From a virus, in the IMG/VR virus record IMGVR_UViG_3300009034_002625, positions 1-64,000 of that record: a stretch of DNA of 64,000 nt; one strand, given 5' to 3'. The notes below the pieces were generated by a model. That model was not told the DNA's origin and made no database searches. It saw only the letters and a list, made by a program, of their open reading frames with translations. Positions 10,697-20,108 of this stretch are shown piece after piece (the first letter of the stretch is position 1; every line of letters begins with the position of its first letter). Made by a program: the position numbers and the translations under genes.

Positions 10697-11923
10697 CTAT
10701 TCTTTGATCCCGAGTAAAGCAGATACATCTGGCAGGTTGCCTTCCTCTTTATACTTTAGATGATAAGACCAAGAAATTTCATAAGAATGAAGCTTTCCTT
10801 TGTAATCAGTTTTTGGAATGATTTTTCGAATATCAGGAGGGGTTACCATATCATCTTCACTAAAACCATATTCTGGAACTTCAGGATAATCATTTAAACC
10901 AATAGCTCTTCCTGATAATCGAAGTTCAGCAGGAAGCCAGCCCAATTTTTGAATTATAGGTTTCTTTCTTCCGCCGATAATCATAATTATTCTCTTTTGT
11001 TTAATTGGCTTAAGAACGGTTGCTTCCTCAGACCACTCCAAAAGATCTCTTGTTCCCGCCATAACACTTTCAAAGACTAGGCTGAAACCCATCGTTAATT
11101 TTTCAGCATCCCAGACAAGTTCTCTGGAAACTTGTCTATAACTTGCTTTCCTTCGCCATATATTTTCAATTCTATCTACTGCCCTTTCCAAATCTCTTCG
11201 TCCTTCCAAAGCTAATGTTCCACTTAGGGTAACCCTTCCTTTCCCTGTATCATCAAAACTATAAGACTCCGAATATTTAGAAGCTTTTTCAGATCCGCCC
11301 TTACTAGAAACCAAAGTAATACTTTCGTCTAGAAAAGTAAAATCGCATCGTGTATCATCTTCATTAATTGAAAAAGCTTGACTCTTGGCAAACATTACAT
11401 CTTTTGCAAGATAAGGCTGTTTACCCTTAGCTTTGGTTAAGGCAGAAATACCTGCCTTGGTTTCTACAAAACCAGCAGTCCTACGAGAAATTTTTCGCCC
11501 TTCGATAGTCCAAGAGTAGGTAATTTCTTCATTGACAACATTAGCTTCTATATAGATAGGTCTGAAACCTTGAAATGTTATTGAAAATTTTATATTGGTG
11601 CTGAAAGCTCCCTGTCGAGGTTCAGTAATAGTAGGACCATCAGTTATTCTTGGTCCTTTATTACAATCAGCAGCAAGCAAAGTTTGAAGAACAGTATCAT
11701 CATCTTTGAGCAATTGAAGATCTTGCTTGTCAGTAGCCATTGCAGCTTTTAAAGCATTCCATTTTGTATTCAAGTCATCTTGGCCAGTTCCTGCAAGCCA
11801 ACCTTCTGTTGGCCAAGTTTCTCTAGTTCCAATCCTTCTTCCAACAGCATCGAATTCTGCTACAATTCCAGCTTGAAAAGTTGGCATTATTGGAAATGTA
11901 TAAGCTCCGTATTTGATTTTCAT
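10697..11923 (-). CDS. distal tail-like protein
   Basis: A 408-residue protein between tape measure and tail hub, the usual place of the distal tail (Dit) protein that joins tube to tip. The N-terminus (IKYGAYTFPIMPTFQAGI) and two similar beta-rich halves fit a tail-tip adaptor, as does the mixed beta content with RRDLERAVDRIENIWR and WEDAEKL-like helices. No direct signature was recognised, so the name rests on gene order. It ends 9 bases before the next gene, in one operon. Confidence 0.55.
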   Translation of the reverse strand: MKIKYGAYTFPIMPTFQAGIVAEFDAVGRRIGTRETWPTEGWLAGTGQDDLNTKWNALKAAMATDKQDLQLLKDDDTVLQTLLAADCNKGPRITDGPTITEPRQGAFSTNIKFSITFQGFRPIYIEANVVNEEITYSWTIEGRKISRRTAGFVETKAGISALTKAKGKQPYLAKDVMFAKSQAFSINEDDTRCDFTFLDESITLVSSKGGSEKASKYSESYSFDDTGKGRVTLSGTLALEGRRDLERAVDRIENIWRRKASYRQVSRELVWDAEKLTMGFSLVFESVMAGTRDLLEWSEEATVLKPIKQKRIIMIIGGRKKPIIQKLGWLPAELRLSGRAIGLNDYPEVPEYGFSEDDMVTPPDIRKIIPKTDYKGKLHSYEISWSYHLKYKEEGNLPDVSALLGIKE

Positions 11924-11925
11924 AG

Positions 11926-14874
11926 TTATCCCAGAGCGATTGTAGATTTCTCAAACATATCGGGAATTCTTTCTGTAAGAGCTAGTGTAATTTCCTCAGT
12001 TATTTCATCAATTCGGGGTTTCACTCTCTTTTCAACTTCATCTCCTACGGCTTCTGCGGTTTCTTTAGAAGTTGGTTTTAGTTCCACCATTGTTTCAAGC
12101 TTCACAGTTCCTCCCACATCAATTTTTGCAATGGGAGCTTTAAGCTTAAATGCTTTCTCAAGTTTTTCTTTTAAAAGCGGACTAACTTTTTCAATTTCTC
12201 CAAGCAGAGCTTTCCAATCTTCTTTCATTACTTTAATTCTACCTCGAAGCTCTTCTGCTATTCTCAATTGTTTTTCAGTTTCAATTGGCAACATACTCAA
12301 TATTTTTTCTAAGCCTTGAATTTCTTTGTATTCTTTTGCATAATTATTTATTTGTTCAAGGGTTATTTTCTTTAAAAGCTGATGAGCTGCATAAACATGC
12401 TCTCCGTGTATTACTTCTCTTCCTCTATTTTCGGCTAAGCGTTTGGATCCCTCAAGCATTTCTTTAAGCCAGCCAGCTGAACTTTCTATCTGTTTCCCGA
12501 CTATTTTATAGCTCTTTTCAATATCCCATCGACGCCAAAGCTCTTCTTGGGCCGTCTTGGGAATTTCCGTAAGAGTCTCCAGTAAATGCTGGGCCTCTTT
12601 TTCATTTATGCTAACCACTTCTGCTATTTTAGAAAATCTTTTTCTAACTTCGTCAATAGGTTTAGGTAAATCCTTAATGGGTTCTGGCATTCTAGTTTTC
12701 CCCAAAGTATCTTGAAATCTTGTCCATGCATCTTCCATCTCCGAAACATCAGTATCGAACTCTTGAGCTAAATTATCAAAAGCAGGTGTTAAAGCATTAA
12801 AAACTGATTCTAGAGTATAAGCAAAACCAATTATCGCTGCAAGTTTCGCTCCAGCTTCAACTATACCCCAAAGACCTTTTTTCGCTAGACTAAGTGTCAG
12901 GGTAAGTAATGTCCCAGCTTTCCAAGCATCATATATTGCTTTTCCGATCTTGACGAAAGAAAGGCCCATGCGAGTTAGCCAAAAAACTATTTTTGAACTG
13001 ATGAAAAACCATATTAATTTTGATCCAAAGACTTTAAGAATGCTCAAGGCTCCTTTTATTGCTTTAATTAAAAGGGGGAAAAGAACTATTGCTATTCTTG
13101 CAAAAGGTTCTGCAATAGCTACTAAAACTTCCAGAAAATATCCAAAAGCTGTAATCAAATCATGAATTACTTCAGCATTAAGCAAGCCTTCTTCTGTAAC
13201 TACTTTAAATCGTTTTCCCAAATAAGTTAAAGCTTTCCATGTCATACTAATTGTTTTATATAACATTAAAAATCCAGGAAGAATCCATGTCTTTATTTTT
13301 TCCCCAATATCTTTAGCCCATTTTAAAATTACTTTTCTATTTGCAATAATAAAATCAGAGATTTCTTGAAGAGCTGGAGCAAATGTCTCCATCAAAGTAA
13401 TCCTAACCCAATCGATTACACTTCCTAACATTTTGAAAGAAGCCCAAGCTGAATCTGTAACTGTAGTTAATTTCTTTTCTAATTCATTAATATCCTTCAT
13501 AGCATCAACATGCTTTTTCATTTTTTCAGTAGATATACTCAGCCAAGCTGCCAACCCAGACAAAGCTCTAATTCTGCCCATTAAAAGAAAAGCTTCTGCT
13601 TGTTCACTTTTTGTAAGTGCATCTGTTGCATCTTTCAATAATTTGTGAAGATCTAAGAGTTTTAAAATTTCAGGACCTTCTTTGTTGAAAATATCTGCAA
13701 GTTGTTCATGCGTAATTCTTAATTTAGTTGCCATAAATTCGCCTAAATCCATTTCTTCCCCGGAAGCCCTAAGCATCTTAATTACTCCAGCAAGCATTCT
13801 TCTCAAGAAAGTTCCTGCTTTTGCACCCTTAATCATTTTATCGTGAAGAACCATAAGAGATGCAGTAACTTCTTCAAAAGTAATTCCCAAAGAATATGCA
13901 AGGGGCCCTATATAAACCATTGCTTCCGAGAATCTTTGCATTGTCAAAGCAGTTCTAGATATCGCATAATCCATTACACCAACAATATGAGTTAAATCAC
14001 TAGCTGTTAAATTGTAGGTTTTCATTACGCCTATTGCGGTTTCACTAGTAGCAGCTAAAGATTCTTGGTGAACTGTTGCAAAAGCAATTACAGGACCCAG
14101 AGCTTGAAAAATTTCTTTTTGCTTTAGACCAGCAGATGCCATCCAATATGAAGCCTCAGCAATTTCTTTCGCAGCGAATACACTAGAAGCAGCTAATTCA
14201 AGAACCCTTTGCTTTAAAGTTTCCTGAATTTTTATCGAACCTCCCATGATTGCTGAAGTTCTAATAATCGCACTTTGTAATTCAGCCCAAGGATCGTAAA
14301 GACTTTTAACAGCTCGAAAAAGTGTATAACCTATAAGAACTACTCTTAAAAAAAATGATTGTAAACTTCTCAAGGCTTTAAAGCCTCTGGTAATGCCCCT
14401 CCAAAGAACTCCAAATCCTTTTCCAACCATATTTACACCTTTTCCAAGACGTTGAGTAGTTCGCATGACCCTTGATGTCCAATGAGTTAGGGTTTTATAT
14501 CCTGCTGCCAAGACATCAACCACTGCCTTTTGTCTTTGAAATTGATTGATAACCCGCTTCGCATCTTTTTCTACTATTTTGGCTACAGAAGTCGTTTTTC
14601 TCTGAGATTTATTAAATGTTTCATTTGCTTTGGCAACTTTTAAAATAGCAGGACCATATTTGTCAAAACCTTTAGTGAGATCTCGCATGATTTTGAGAAT
14701 AGCTTGAGCCTGCTCATAAATTTTTTTAAAGACTTCGGTAGGAGGAGCAATAGTCTTCCATTGTTTGGAAAGTTTCTGCATTTCTTGGGTAAACTCTGCC
14801 CCAAATTCTGCCAAAGCCTTCATTGCGGGCTGATAATTAGCAGAGATTATTACAACAGCATCTGGCTTGGCCAT
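11926..14874 (-). CDS. tail tape measure protein
   Basis: A 982-residue protein with the TP901-type tape-measure core at about residues 190-390: alanine-rich helices with ASSVFAAKEIAEASYWMASAG, then LAATSETAIGVMKTYNL and SLGITFEEVTASLMVL. Long amphipathic helices precede it. Hydrophobic segments at about 545-700 could insert in the membrane or line the tail lumen, and the C-terminus is helical. Tape measures set tail length at about 0.15 nm per residue, which would give a tail near 150 nm. It lies just after the chaperone genes, the canonical siphophage order. Confidence 0.9.
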   Translation of the reverse strand: MAKPDAVVIISANYQPAMKALAEFGAEFTQEMQKLSKQWKTIAPPTEVFKKIYEQAQAILKIMRDLTKGFDKYGPAILKVAKANETFNKSQRKTTSVAKIVEKDAKRVINQFQRQKAVVDVLAAGYKTLTHWTSRVMRTTQRLGKGVNMVGKGFGVLWRGITRGFKALRSLQSFFLRVVLIGYTLFRAVKSLYDPWAELQSAIIRTSAIMGGSIKIQETLKQRVLELAASSVFAAKEIAEASYWMASAGLKQKEIFQALGPVIAFATVHQESLAATSETAIGVMKTYNLTASDLTHIVGVMDYAISRTALTMQRFSEAMVYIGPLAYSLGITFEEVTASLMVLHDKMIKGAKAGTFLRRMLAGVIKMLRASGEEMDLGEFMATKLRITHEQLADIFNKEGPEILKLLDLHKLLKDATDALTKSEQAEAFLLMGRIRALSGLAAWLSISTEKMKKHVDAMKDINELEKKLTTVTDSAWASFKMLGSVIDWVRITLMETFAPALQEISDFIIANRKVILKWAKDIGEKIKTWILPGFLMLYKTISMTWKALTYLGKRFKVVTEEGLLNAEVIHDLITAFGYFLEVLVAIAEPFARIAIVLFPLLIKAIKGALSILKVFGSKLIWFFISSKIVFWLTRMGLSFVKIGKAIYDAWKAGTLLTLTLSLAKKGLWGIVEAGAKLAAIIGFAYTLESVFNALTPAFDNLAQEFDTDVSEMEDAWTRFQDTLGKTRMPEPIKDLPKPIDEVRKRFSKIAEVVSINEKEAQHLLETLTEIPKTAQEELWRRWDIEKSYKIVGKQIESSAGWLKEMLEGSKRLAENRGREVIHGEHVYAAHQLLKKITLEQINNYAKEYKEIQGLEKILSMLPIETEKQLRIAEELRGRIKVMKEDWKALLGEIEKVSPLLKEKLEKAFKLKAPIAKIDVGGTVKLETMVELKPTSKETAEAVGDEVEKRVKPRIDEITEEITLALTERIPDMFEKSTIALG

Positions 14875-14878
14875 CTAT

Positions 14879-15567
14879 CTATCTCCTAGGTTTCTTCTTT
14901 GAAATTTTATCTGTTTCTTCTTTTTCATATTGATGAATAGCATCATCAATTACCATCAAATAATTTAAAAGCCTTGGCGAAAGATCGTCAAAGCTTTTAA
15001 GTCCTGGATATCCGCTAAAGATTTTAATCAGCCTATACATTCTGAAAGCATAGGATGCATAAGGCCAAATATCTGGCATTAGATATTTCGGACAAGGAAC
15101 TCCTCGGATCTTTCCCTCGCAATCTGGATCCATTCCCTTGGCTTGTATAGTCTTTTCGCAAGTTTCACAAGAAGGCAATTTGGGATTCTTGAGACTCCAG
15201 GTTACGAGATCTCTGAGTTTTTTTCTTCTTCCTCCTCCAATTCTTCTTCTTCTGTAATGCCTCGAATTTTTTCTATCAAATCAGTAACTATTTCTCCAGG
15301 CAGAAGGAGAATTTTATCTAAAGCAAAAGGAACTTCTTGTCCTTCTCCATCAAAAACTTTTTCCCAGCCTTGTATGCCTCTTTTCAGATATTCAAGACCA
15401 ACAGTAGAATACTTAAAGTCAATCTTCCGCTTTCCTTTCATTGCCCACATCTTGTCATCAATCTGGGCTCTTTCTTCAGCATCTAACCTTCTATAAAAAA
15501 ACCTAGATTCTCCTACTTCGTGGACCAGCTTTTCTCCGGGGCTGATCAAAACAACTCTGTCCGTCAT
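14879..15567 (-). CDS. tail assembly chaperone, frameshifted long form (GT-type)
   Basis: The upstream 121-codon frame and the downstream frame appear to be joined by a -1 shift on an A AAA AAC heptamer at 15217-15223. After the shift the reading continues CTC AGA GAT without a stop, giving about 229 residues. The downstream domain starts with a CETCEKTIQ cysteine pair and has no good start of its own: only a TTG at 15178 with no ribosome site. Lambda G/GT and many other siphophages make tail chaperones this way. The long form would bind the tape measure and recruit tube subunits. Confidence 0.8.
15202..15567 (-). CDS. tail assembly chaperone, short form (G-type)
   Basis: A 121-residue protein between tail tube and tape measure. 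It is acidic at the C-terminus, with a run of Glu just before the slippery site, and has a helical core with FFYRRLDAEERAQID. This size, place and acidic end match G-type tail chaperones, which coat the tape measure before tube polymerisation. Normal termination at TAA (15202-15204) gives this form; frameshifting gives the longer one. Confidence 0.8.
   Translation of the reverse strand: MTDRVVLISPGEKLVHEVGESRFFYRRLDAEERAQIDDKMWAMKGKRKIDFKYSTVGLEYLKRGIQGWEKVFDGEGQEVPFALDKILLLPGEIVTDLIEKIRGITEEEELEEEEEKNSEIS
15217..15223 (-). promoter_or_regulatory. -1 ribosomal frameshift slippery site A AAA AAC
   Basis: Read on the minus strand in the frame of the upstream chaperone gene the codons are GAA AAA AAC, a canonical X XXY YYZ heptamer. 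Thirteen sense codons in the -1 frame bridge it to the downstream chaperone domain. It lies 13 bases before the zero-frame stop codon, as in known tail-chaperone frameshifts. No clear downstream pseudoknot was resolved by eye. Confidence 0.8.
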
Positions 15568-15585
15568 AAATCCTCCTTTCTTTTT

Positions 15586-16491
15586 TTATGTTACAGTAAC
15601 TTCCAATTCCATATCACTTCCTGAGCGAATAGCTGTGTATGAAACATTTTCTTCTACTACTTGATCGCCTCTATCAAAATCATATTCTGGAAGAATCACA
15701 TGTTTCAAATCAAAGGCCCAAGTATCCGTGCCATTTGTAAAAGAAAGCTGTAATGCCTTTTCAGTCTTATTTTGAACATCATGCCAGAAATCGGTAGCTT
15801 CATCTAACTCAAGAATAAAGTTTCCCGTGCAATTTGCTACTCCTTCAGGATGCTCTTTTGTATAACAATCTCCAGTTGTAAAATAATCAGAGGCAAAACC
15901 ATTGTCATAAACAATTTCAGCAGATCTAACAGCTGTAGGCGTAACACCAACCGTAAAGGTTCCCTGACACATTACAAAAGGTTCTTTAAGCGGTGAATAA
16001 GTAGGAGATTGCAGACTTGCAACATCTAGTAATTTTCTAGTATATCTCCCAACAACATTCAAAGAAGCTCTTAAAATTTCTCGATTAGCCATTGTAAAAG
16101 TAATTGAAACAATCTTGACGCCGACATGGACAAAGCCTAAGCCTGCAATTCTTTCTTGGATCGTGAAAGATTTCAATCCAGCATCGTCTGGTTTATAAGT
16201 ATTTACACTTTGGGGCCCGATTGCCCATTTCAGAAAGTTATCAAATTCTCCATCTCTCACATCAATATCGGGAATAGTTCCAGCAAGAACTTTGTCACCC
16301 CAAGCAAAATATCTTTTCCCGCGAGTTCCATCGGTTCCATCCTGCTCAATCACATTAGGAACCATTTTAAGATCAGTATCCCCATAAGATCTTAACCAAA
16401 TAGCTCCAGAAGAAAAATCAGTTTCTTCTACACCCCAATCAGTTTCTTCCTTAAACCCTATCGTTCTTTTCCATTGATAGTCTCTTGCCAT
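15586..16491 (-). CDS. major tail tube protein
   Basis: A 301-residue protein just before the tail chaperones. The N-terminus (WKRTIGFKEETDWGV) and the closing DLKHVILPEYDF followed by a YTAIRSGSD strand resemble the phage tail tube family (Phage_tube type). The rest is beta-rich. These proteins polymerise as hexameric rings around the tape measure. It has a good ribosome site (AGGAGGAAAAGAA) and opens the tail part of the operon. Confidence 0.75.
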   Translation of the reverse strand: MARDYQWKRTIGFKEETDWGVEETDFSSGAIWLRSYGDTDLKMVPNVIEQDGTDGTRGKRYFAWGDKVLAGTIPDIDVRDGEFDNFLKWAIGPQSVNTYKPDDAGLKSFTIQERIAGLGFVHVGVKIVSITFTMANREILRASLNVVGRYTRKLLDVASLQSPTYSPLKEPFVMCQGTFTVGVTPTAVRSAEIVYDNGFASDYFTTGDCYTKEHPEGVANCTGNFILELDEATDFWHDVQNKTEKALQLSFTNGTDTWAFDLKHVILPEYDFDRGDQVVEENVSYTAIRSGSDMELEVTVT

Positions 16492-16514
16492 TTCTTTTCC
16501 TCCTATGTTAAAAA

Positions 16515-16964
16515 TTATACAGGGGTTATATCCACAGTACTCATCTTTAGAGCGAACTCAATTGATCCTCCAGCTACGCCCCTATTTTCTTTAACTTTTG
16601 TAAAAAATTCTCCACCTTCAATCCAAGATCGAGCACAACAACCATTAACTTGGGGATTTTTCAAAAGCCACTTTGATATTTCAGCCATTCTTTGATCTAC
16701 TAATTGTTTTTGAAAATTAACATCCATCTCTGAATGATAATAAATTACATTAAGAATAATATCCCAATAGGCCCAATCCCTACTTCTTCTGTCAGGAAGA
16801 AATCTATCAAAGTCAACACAGATGCAGGGAAGGCTAATTAGGACTTCTCTATCTTCATTGAAGAATTCCTGTATTCCCCAATCTGTTTGCTTTAACTTCA
16901 ATATCACTAAAGTATTTTCTACAGCATCTCGAAATTCACCTTCACCGGTTGCAACTACCGCCAT
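16515..16964 (-). CDS. probable tail terminator/completion protein
   Basis: A 149-residue protein upstream of the tail tube and downstream of an HK97-gp10-like protein, the usual slot for the tail terminator. It has an alpha/beta pattern with a central ILNVIYYHSEMDVNFQKQLV segment and a final strand FALKMSTVDI, compatible with a gpU or minor tail completion fold. Assignment is by size and synteny. Its ATG overlaps the previous TAA by one base. Confidence 0.5.
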   Translation of the reverse strand: MAVVATGEGEFRDAVENTLVILKLKQTDWGIQEFFNEDREVLISLPCICVDFDRFLPDRRSRDWAYWDIILNVIYYHSEMDVNFQKQLVDQRMAEISKWLLKNPQVNGCCARSWIEGGEFFTKVKENRGVAGGSIEFALKMSTVDITPV

Positions 16965-17524
16965 TATCTTGCCCCATCTCTTTTAACTTTCATTTTCATA
17001 AAATGCCTAAAAAGTTTCGAAAAAGTTCTAGCTATTTGATTTCTTTTCTTTTTACTGATGAAAAATAATCTTCTTGATTCATGAAATTTTAAAGCATAAG
17101 GAACCTTAGTCTTTTTGACTCCCCAAATATAAACATAAGAATCACCTCTCTTTTCAGGTTTTCTGATACCAGCAGGATGTTTTAACATAGTTAATGCATT
17201 ATACAATAAATCAGTTAGCTTACCTATGTGTTTTCTACCAGAAGGATGAACAACTGGTCGACCATGATGTAAATATTTCTCTTTTTCTTTTTTTCTTCTT
17301 TTTTTTGGCTTTGTCTTTCCACTAGCTATATCTTTCCATTTGGAATATCTAACACTTAGATCTTTCCAGCCTTTTCTGGGAAAATCTTTAAAACATTTTG
17401 CTATGCGTTGTTTAAAGGGAGTAGATTCAATTGAAGCCCTTGTAGAGGAATCTATTGCCAAGCCAAGATTTTCCACCTTGGATTTAAAAGTTTCTTTATC
17501 AATTTTTATTTGAACTTTAAACAT
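16964..17524 (-). CDS. HK97-gp10-like neck or virion morphogenesis protein
   Basis: About 186 residues starting at 17524, where a GGAGA site lies about 8 bases upstream; this ATG overlaps the stop of the previous gene by eight bases. The protein is very basic. It has a FPRKGWKDLSVRYSKWK segment and GKLTDLLYNALT, a pattern seen in virion morphogenesis and gp10-type proteins. It probably helps connect head and tail. Confidence 0.55.
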   Translation of the reverse strand: MFKVQIKIDKETFKSKVENLGLAIDSSTRASIESTPFKQRIAKCFKDFPRKGWKDLSVRYSKWKDIASGKTKPKKRRKKEKEKYLHHGRPVVHPSGRKHIGKLTDLLYNALTMLKHPAGIRKPEKRGDSYVYIWGVKKTKVPYALKFHESRRLFFISKKKRNQIARTFSKLFRHFMKMKVKRDGAR

Positions 17525-18215
17525 CCCCATATTCTCCCGATTCCCACTCAACACTTGGCAACGTTGGTTCATGATGTAATTTTGGACGATAGAAATAATC
17601 TACATATACTGTTTGTTTATCAGTTATATTTCCCCCTGATAGCCTTCTGATTTCCCCTGTATCATAAAAGATTTCATAATCAGTATCTCTTACATAAACA
17701 TTTGTTTTATCCAAATCATCATAAACTACTTCTGTAAACTTTAAAACATGTTGATGATCTAGAGAAAGATAATCTTGGTCTGTCATATAAACTTCTTCCT
17801 CCCTAATTTGTCTGAAGCCTGAAGACCTCGGTTTGGTTGTTGGCTTAACTCCCCATTTGCCTGGCTGTATTTGAATTCTACCAGCCAACATATCATCTAT
17901 CCATTTTTCTCCCGATTCTCCCCAAACAACAACATTCGCAGGAATTTCATCTCCTTCGGATCTAATTATCACAGCTGAATAAATGTTATAACAAGATAGA
18001 TAAGTCGCTGCTTCTTTCAATATCGCTTCAATAGTAGCAGAAGGCGTGAAGCCCAATCTTCCTGAAATATAAGATTCTTGGGCATCAATAAAAGCTGTAA
18101 TTTGAGCTTCGGTGATATTGTCTGTTGAGGCATTTCCAATTTTAATTCTGGGATAGACTCCACCGCTCATCAGAACTCGTTTAACTGCTGCAAGATCTGT
18201 TATATATGGTGCCAT
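17517..18215 (-). CDS. head-tail connector protein
   Basis: About 232 residues from the ATG at 18215, with GGAG 8 bases upstream. The first ~120 residues show a helical pattern (ITDLAAVKRVLMS, ITAFIDAQESYISGRLGF, EAATYLSCYNIYSAV) that resembles gp6/DUF1320-like connectors, which dock on the portal. The C-terminal half is a beta domain with YVRDTDYEIFYDTGEIRRL, a strand-turn-strand motif often seen in phage neck proteins. It is coupled to its neighbours by short overlaps. Confidence 0.6.
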   Translation of the reverse strand: MAPYITDLAAVKRVLMSGGVYPRIKIGNASTDNITEAQITAFIDAQESYISGRLGFTPSATIEAILKEAATYLSCYNIYSAVIIRSEGDEIPANVVVWGESGEKWIDDMLAGRIQIQPGKWGVKPTTKPRSSGFRQIREEEVYMTDQDYLSLDHQHVLKFTEVVYDDLDKTNVYVRDTDYEIFYDTGEIRRLSGGNITDKQTVYVDYFYRPKLHHEPTLPSVEWESGEYGDV

Positions 18216-18219
18216 TTTT

Positions 18220-19293
18220 TTACTCCGCAAAACTTTCATCTACGGTTATTTCGTAACCATATGGTGAATTGGGTAAAAGTTTATCATAAAGATCTCTAAC
18301 AAAACTCAAGAATAAACCACCATCATCTGAATCAGTTGTAAGGTAAAAAGCATCATCAAGAACAAACAAAGGAACTAAAACATAACGAGTCGCAGCAATA
18401 GCATAAGCAGTAGTTCCATCAATTACTACAGATCCTGAAATTCCAGATGCATTTTCTTGGGTAATTGTGCAAGTTACGGGAGCTCCATCATAATAAGCAG
18501 TTCCGCTTGCAACAAGTTCGTCTCCATCCGAATCTGAATAAAGTTTAATAGTCAAAACATGAGTATAGCCAACTCCATTGGCAACAACTGTTAAAGTATA
18601 ATAAAGTTTTCCTTCATCTGAATTATCATTATCATAACCAGTCAAAGACCAAGATGAAAGTTGATTATTGGTATCACCATATTCAAGAATTGTAGTTCCT
18701 TCTATTATCTTAAAAGAAATTCCACCTTCTTCCCATTCGTAATCTTCATCCGTTACAGGCTGAACAGAAGGTGAAGCAATCGCAGAACACCTTACTTCCC
18801 AAAGTTCAGATCCTTGGGTTCCTACATCTGAACAGATAACTTCAATATAATTATCTTCTCTAGCCATTTGAGTAGTAAGATAATTTATTAGACTTCCCGC
18901 ATTGGAATTAGTCAAACTGCTTGTTGGGCCGCTAGAAGAAATCGTATTAGCTTTAACCTTATCGCTTGCGGAATTCATCTCTCTTATCAAATCATCTATT
19001 ACCTGAACTACAGTCTCATCAAGTCCTGAATTTAGTTGTGTTTTTACAAAATTGCTGAAAAATGAATCACAATCGGTCTTGATCAAAGTATCTTTCCAGG
19101 TAAGATAGGTACTTTGCTTTGCATCAAAATCATCCAGTGCTGTCTCAAGAGATTCCATATCTGATTTATTCGTATTGAATAAATTAACAAATGCTTTCCT
19201 TATTGATTCATAATAGTCATCATATTCAACCATTGTATTTCTAAACATTACATATTTCCCCATGCGACGATAAATTAAATCACGATCGTACAT
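18220..19293 (-). CDS. structural protein of unknown role
   Basis: A 357-residue protein not recognised by family. The N-terminal ~130 residues are helical, the middle ~170 are beta-rich and Asp/Thr/Ser-rich like an Ig-type or decoration domain, and the last ~45 are helical. It lies between capsid and connector genes, so a capsid decoration, neck or head-closure role is likely. Its ribosome site AAGGAGGA lies in the last codons of the HNH gene, which suggests that gene was inserted just upstream. Confidence 0.5.
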   Translation of the reverse strand: MYDRDLIYRRMGKYVMFRNTMVEYDDYYESIRKAFVNLFNTNKSDMESLETALDDFDAKQSTYLTWKDTLIKTDCDSFFSNFVKTQLNSGLDETVVQVIDDLIREMNSASDKVKANTISSSGPTSSLTNSNAGSLINYLTTQMAREDNYIEVICSDVGTQGSELWEVRCSAIASPSVQPVTDEDYEWEEGGISFKIIEGTTILEYGDTNNQLSSWSLTGYDNDNSDEGKLYYTLTVVANGVGYTHVLTIKLYSDSDGDELVASGTAYYDGAPVTCTITQENASGISGSVVIDGTTAYAIAATRYVLVPLFVLDDAFYLTTDSDDGGLFLSFVRDLYDKLLPNSPYGYEITVDESFAE

Positions 19294-20099
19294 TTCTTCC
19301 TCCTTCTTATTTTTCCAGCATAATTATCAGTTTTTTTATGACACACTTGGCAAAGAGTTTGCCCATTTGAAATTTCAAATCTTAAAGCAGGATATTTTGC
19401 AAAAGATAAAACATGATGAGCATTTAAATAATTTCCTCTTTTCCTACATTTTTGACAAATATAATTATCTCTTTCAAAAACTGCTTTTCTCCAATCTTTA
19501 TATTCTTTTGAATAATATCCTGTTTTATAACCTTTGCTTTTTCCACCTTTCCAATTATAATGTTTCGGCCCTTTTATAGATTGACCAATTTTATCTCTGG
19601 TCTTTTGAGAACGAGGAGGTCTTCCAAGTGAACCACAAGATTGAGAACAATATTTTCGGGAAACAGAAGGTATAACTTCAAAAGCTTTTCCGCAATATAA
19701 ACAAACTAATACCTTTCTTTTATAAGGAGCATGTCTTTTGCGTTTCATTCCTTTTCGAGTCAGTAATCCTTTTTCTATGGATTCTTTAGATAGTTTTCGA
19801 CCTTTGAGTTTTATGCTAATTTTCAATTTGGATTCCAAAGTATGATGTCTTCCCGAAAAAGTTGGAGGGGGAGTTTGTTTCAGCCGAATAATTCTTAATT
19901 TATTTTTAGTTTCTTCAGAAACTTTTTTTCCCATTAAAGCTTTAGATATTTTCTTTTTGTGATCCAAGGAAAATATTCTTCCCTTACCACTCAAGCTCAT
20001 TTTTTTCTTAGTTTCTTCCGAATGAAATTTTCCCATGTGTGATTTTCTCATTTTCTCTATAGATTCTTCTGAATGTTTAAAACCTAACCTATTAGGCAT
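19275..20099 (-). CDS. free-standing HNH homing-type endonuclease with NUMOD3 repeats
   Basis: A 274-residue protein. Residues ~5-110 contain several NUMOD3-like DNA-binding repeats (FKHSEESIEKMRKSHMG, FHSEETKKKMS, SEETKNKLR). A CxYCGKxF..C..SC zinc-binding patch follows at ~130-155, and an HNH domain at ~205-262 has ERDNYICQKC, LNAHHVL and the final CQVCH. It is probably a mobile homing endonuclease. It sits between capsid and connector genes and overlaps the next start by 19 bases. Confidence 0.9.
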   Translation of the reverse strand: MPNRLGFKHSEESIEKMRKSHMGKFHSEETKKKMSLSGKGRIFSLDHKKKISKALMGKKVSEETKNKLRIIRLKQTPPPTFSGRHHTLESKLKISIKLKGRKLSKESIEKGLLTRKGMKRKRHAPYKRKVLVCLYCGKAFEVIPSVSRKYCSQSCGSLGRPPRSQKTRDKIGQSIKGPKHYNWKGGKSKGYKTGYYSKEYKDWRKAVFERDNYICQKCRKRGNYLNAHHVLSFAKYPALRFEISNGQTLCQVCHKKTDNYAGKIRRRKKCTIVI

Positions 20100-20108
20100 C
20101 TTCCCCCC

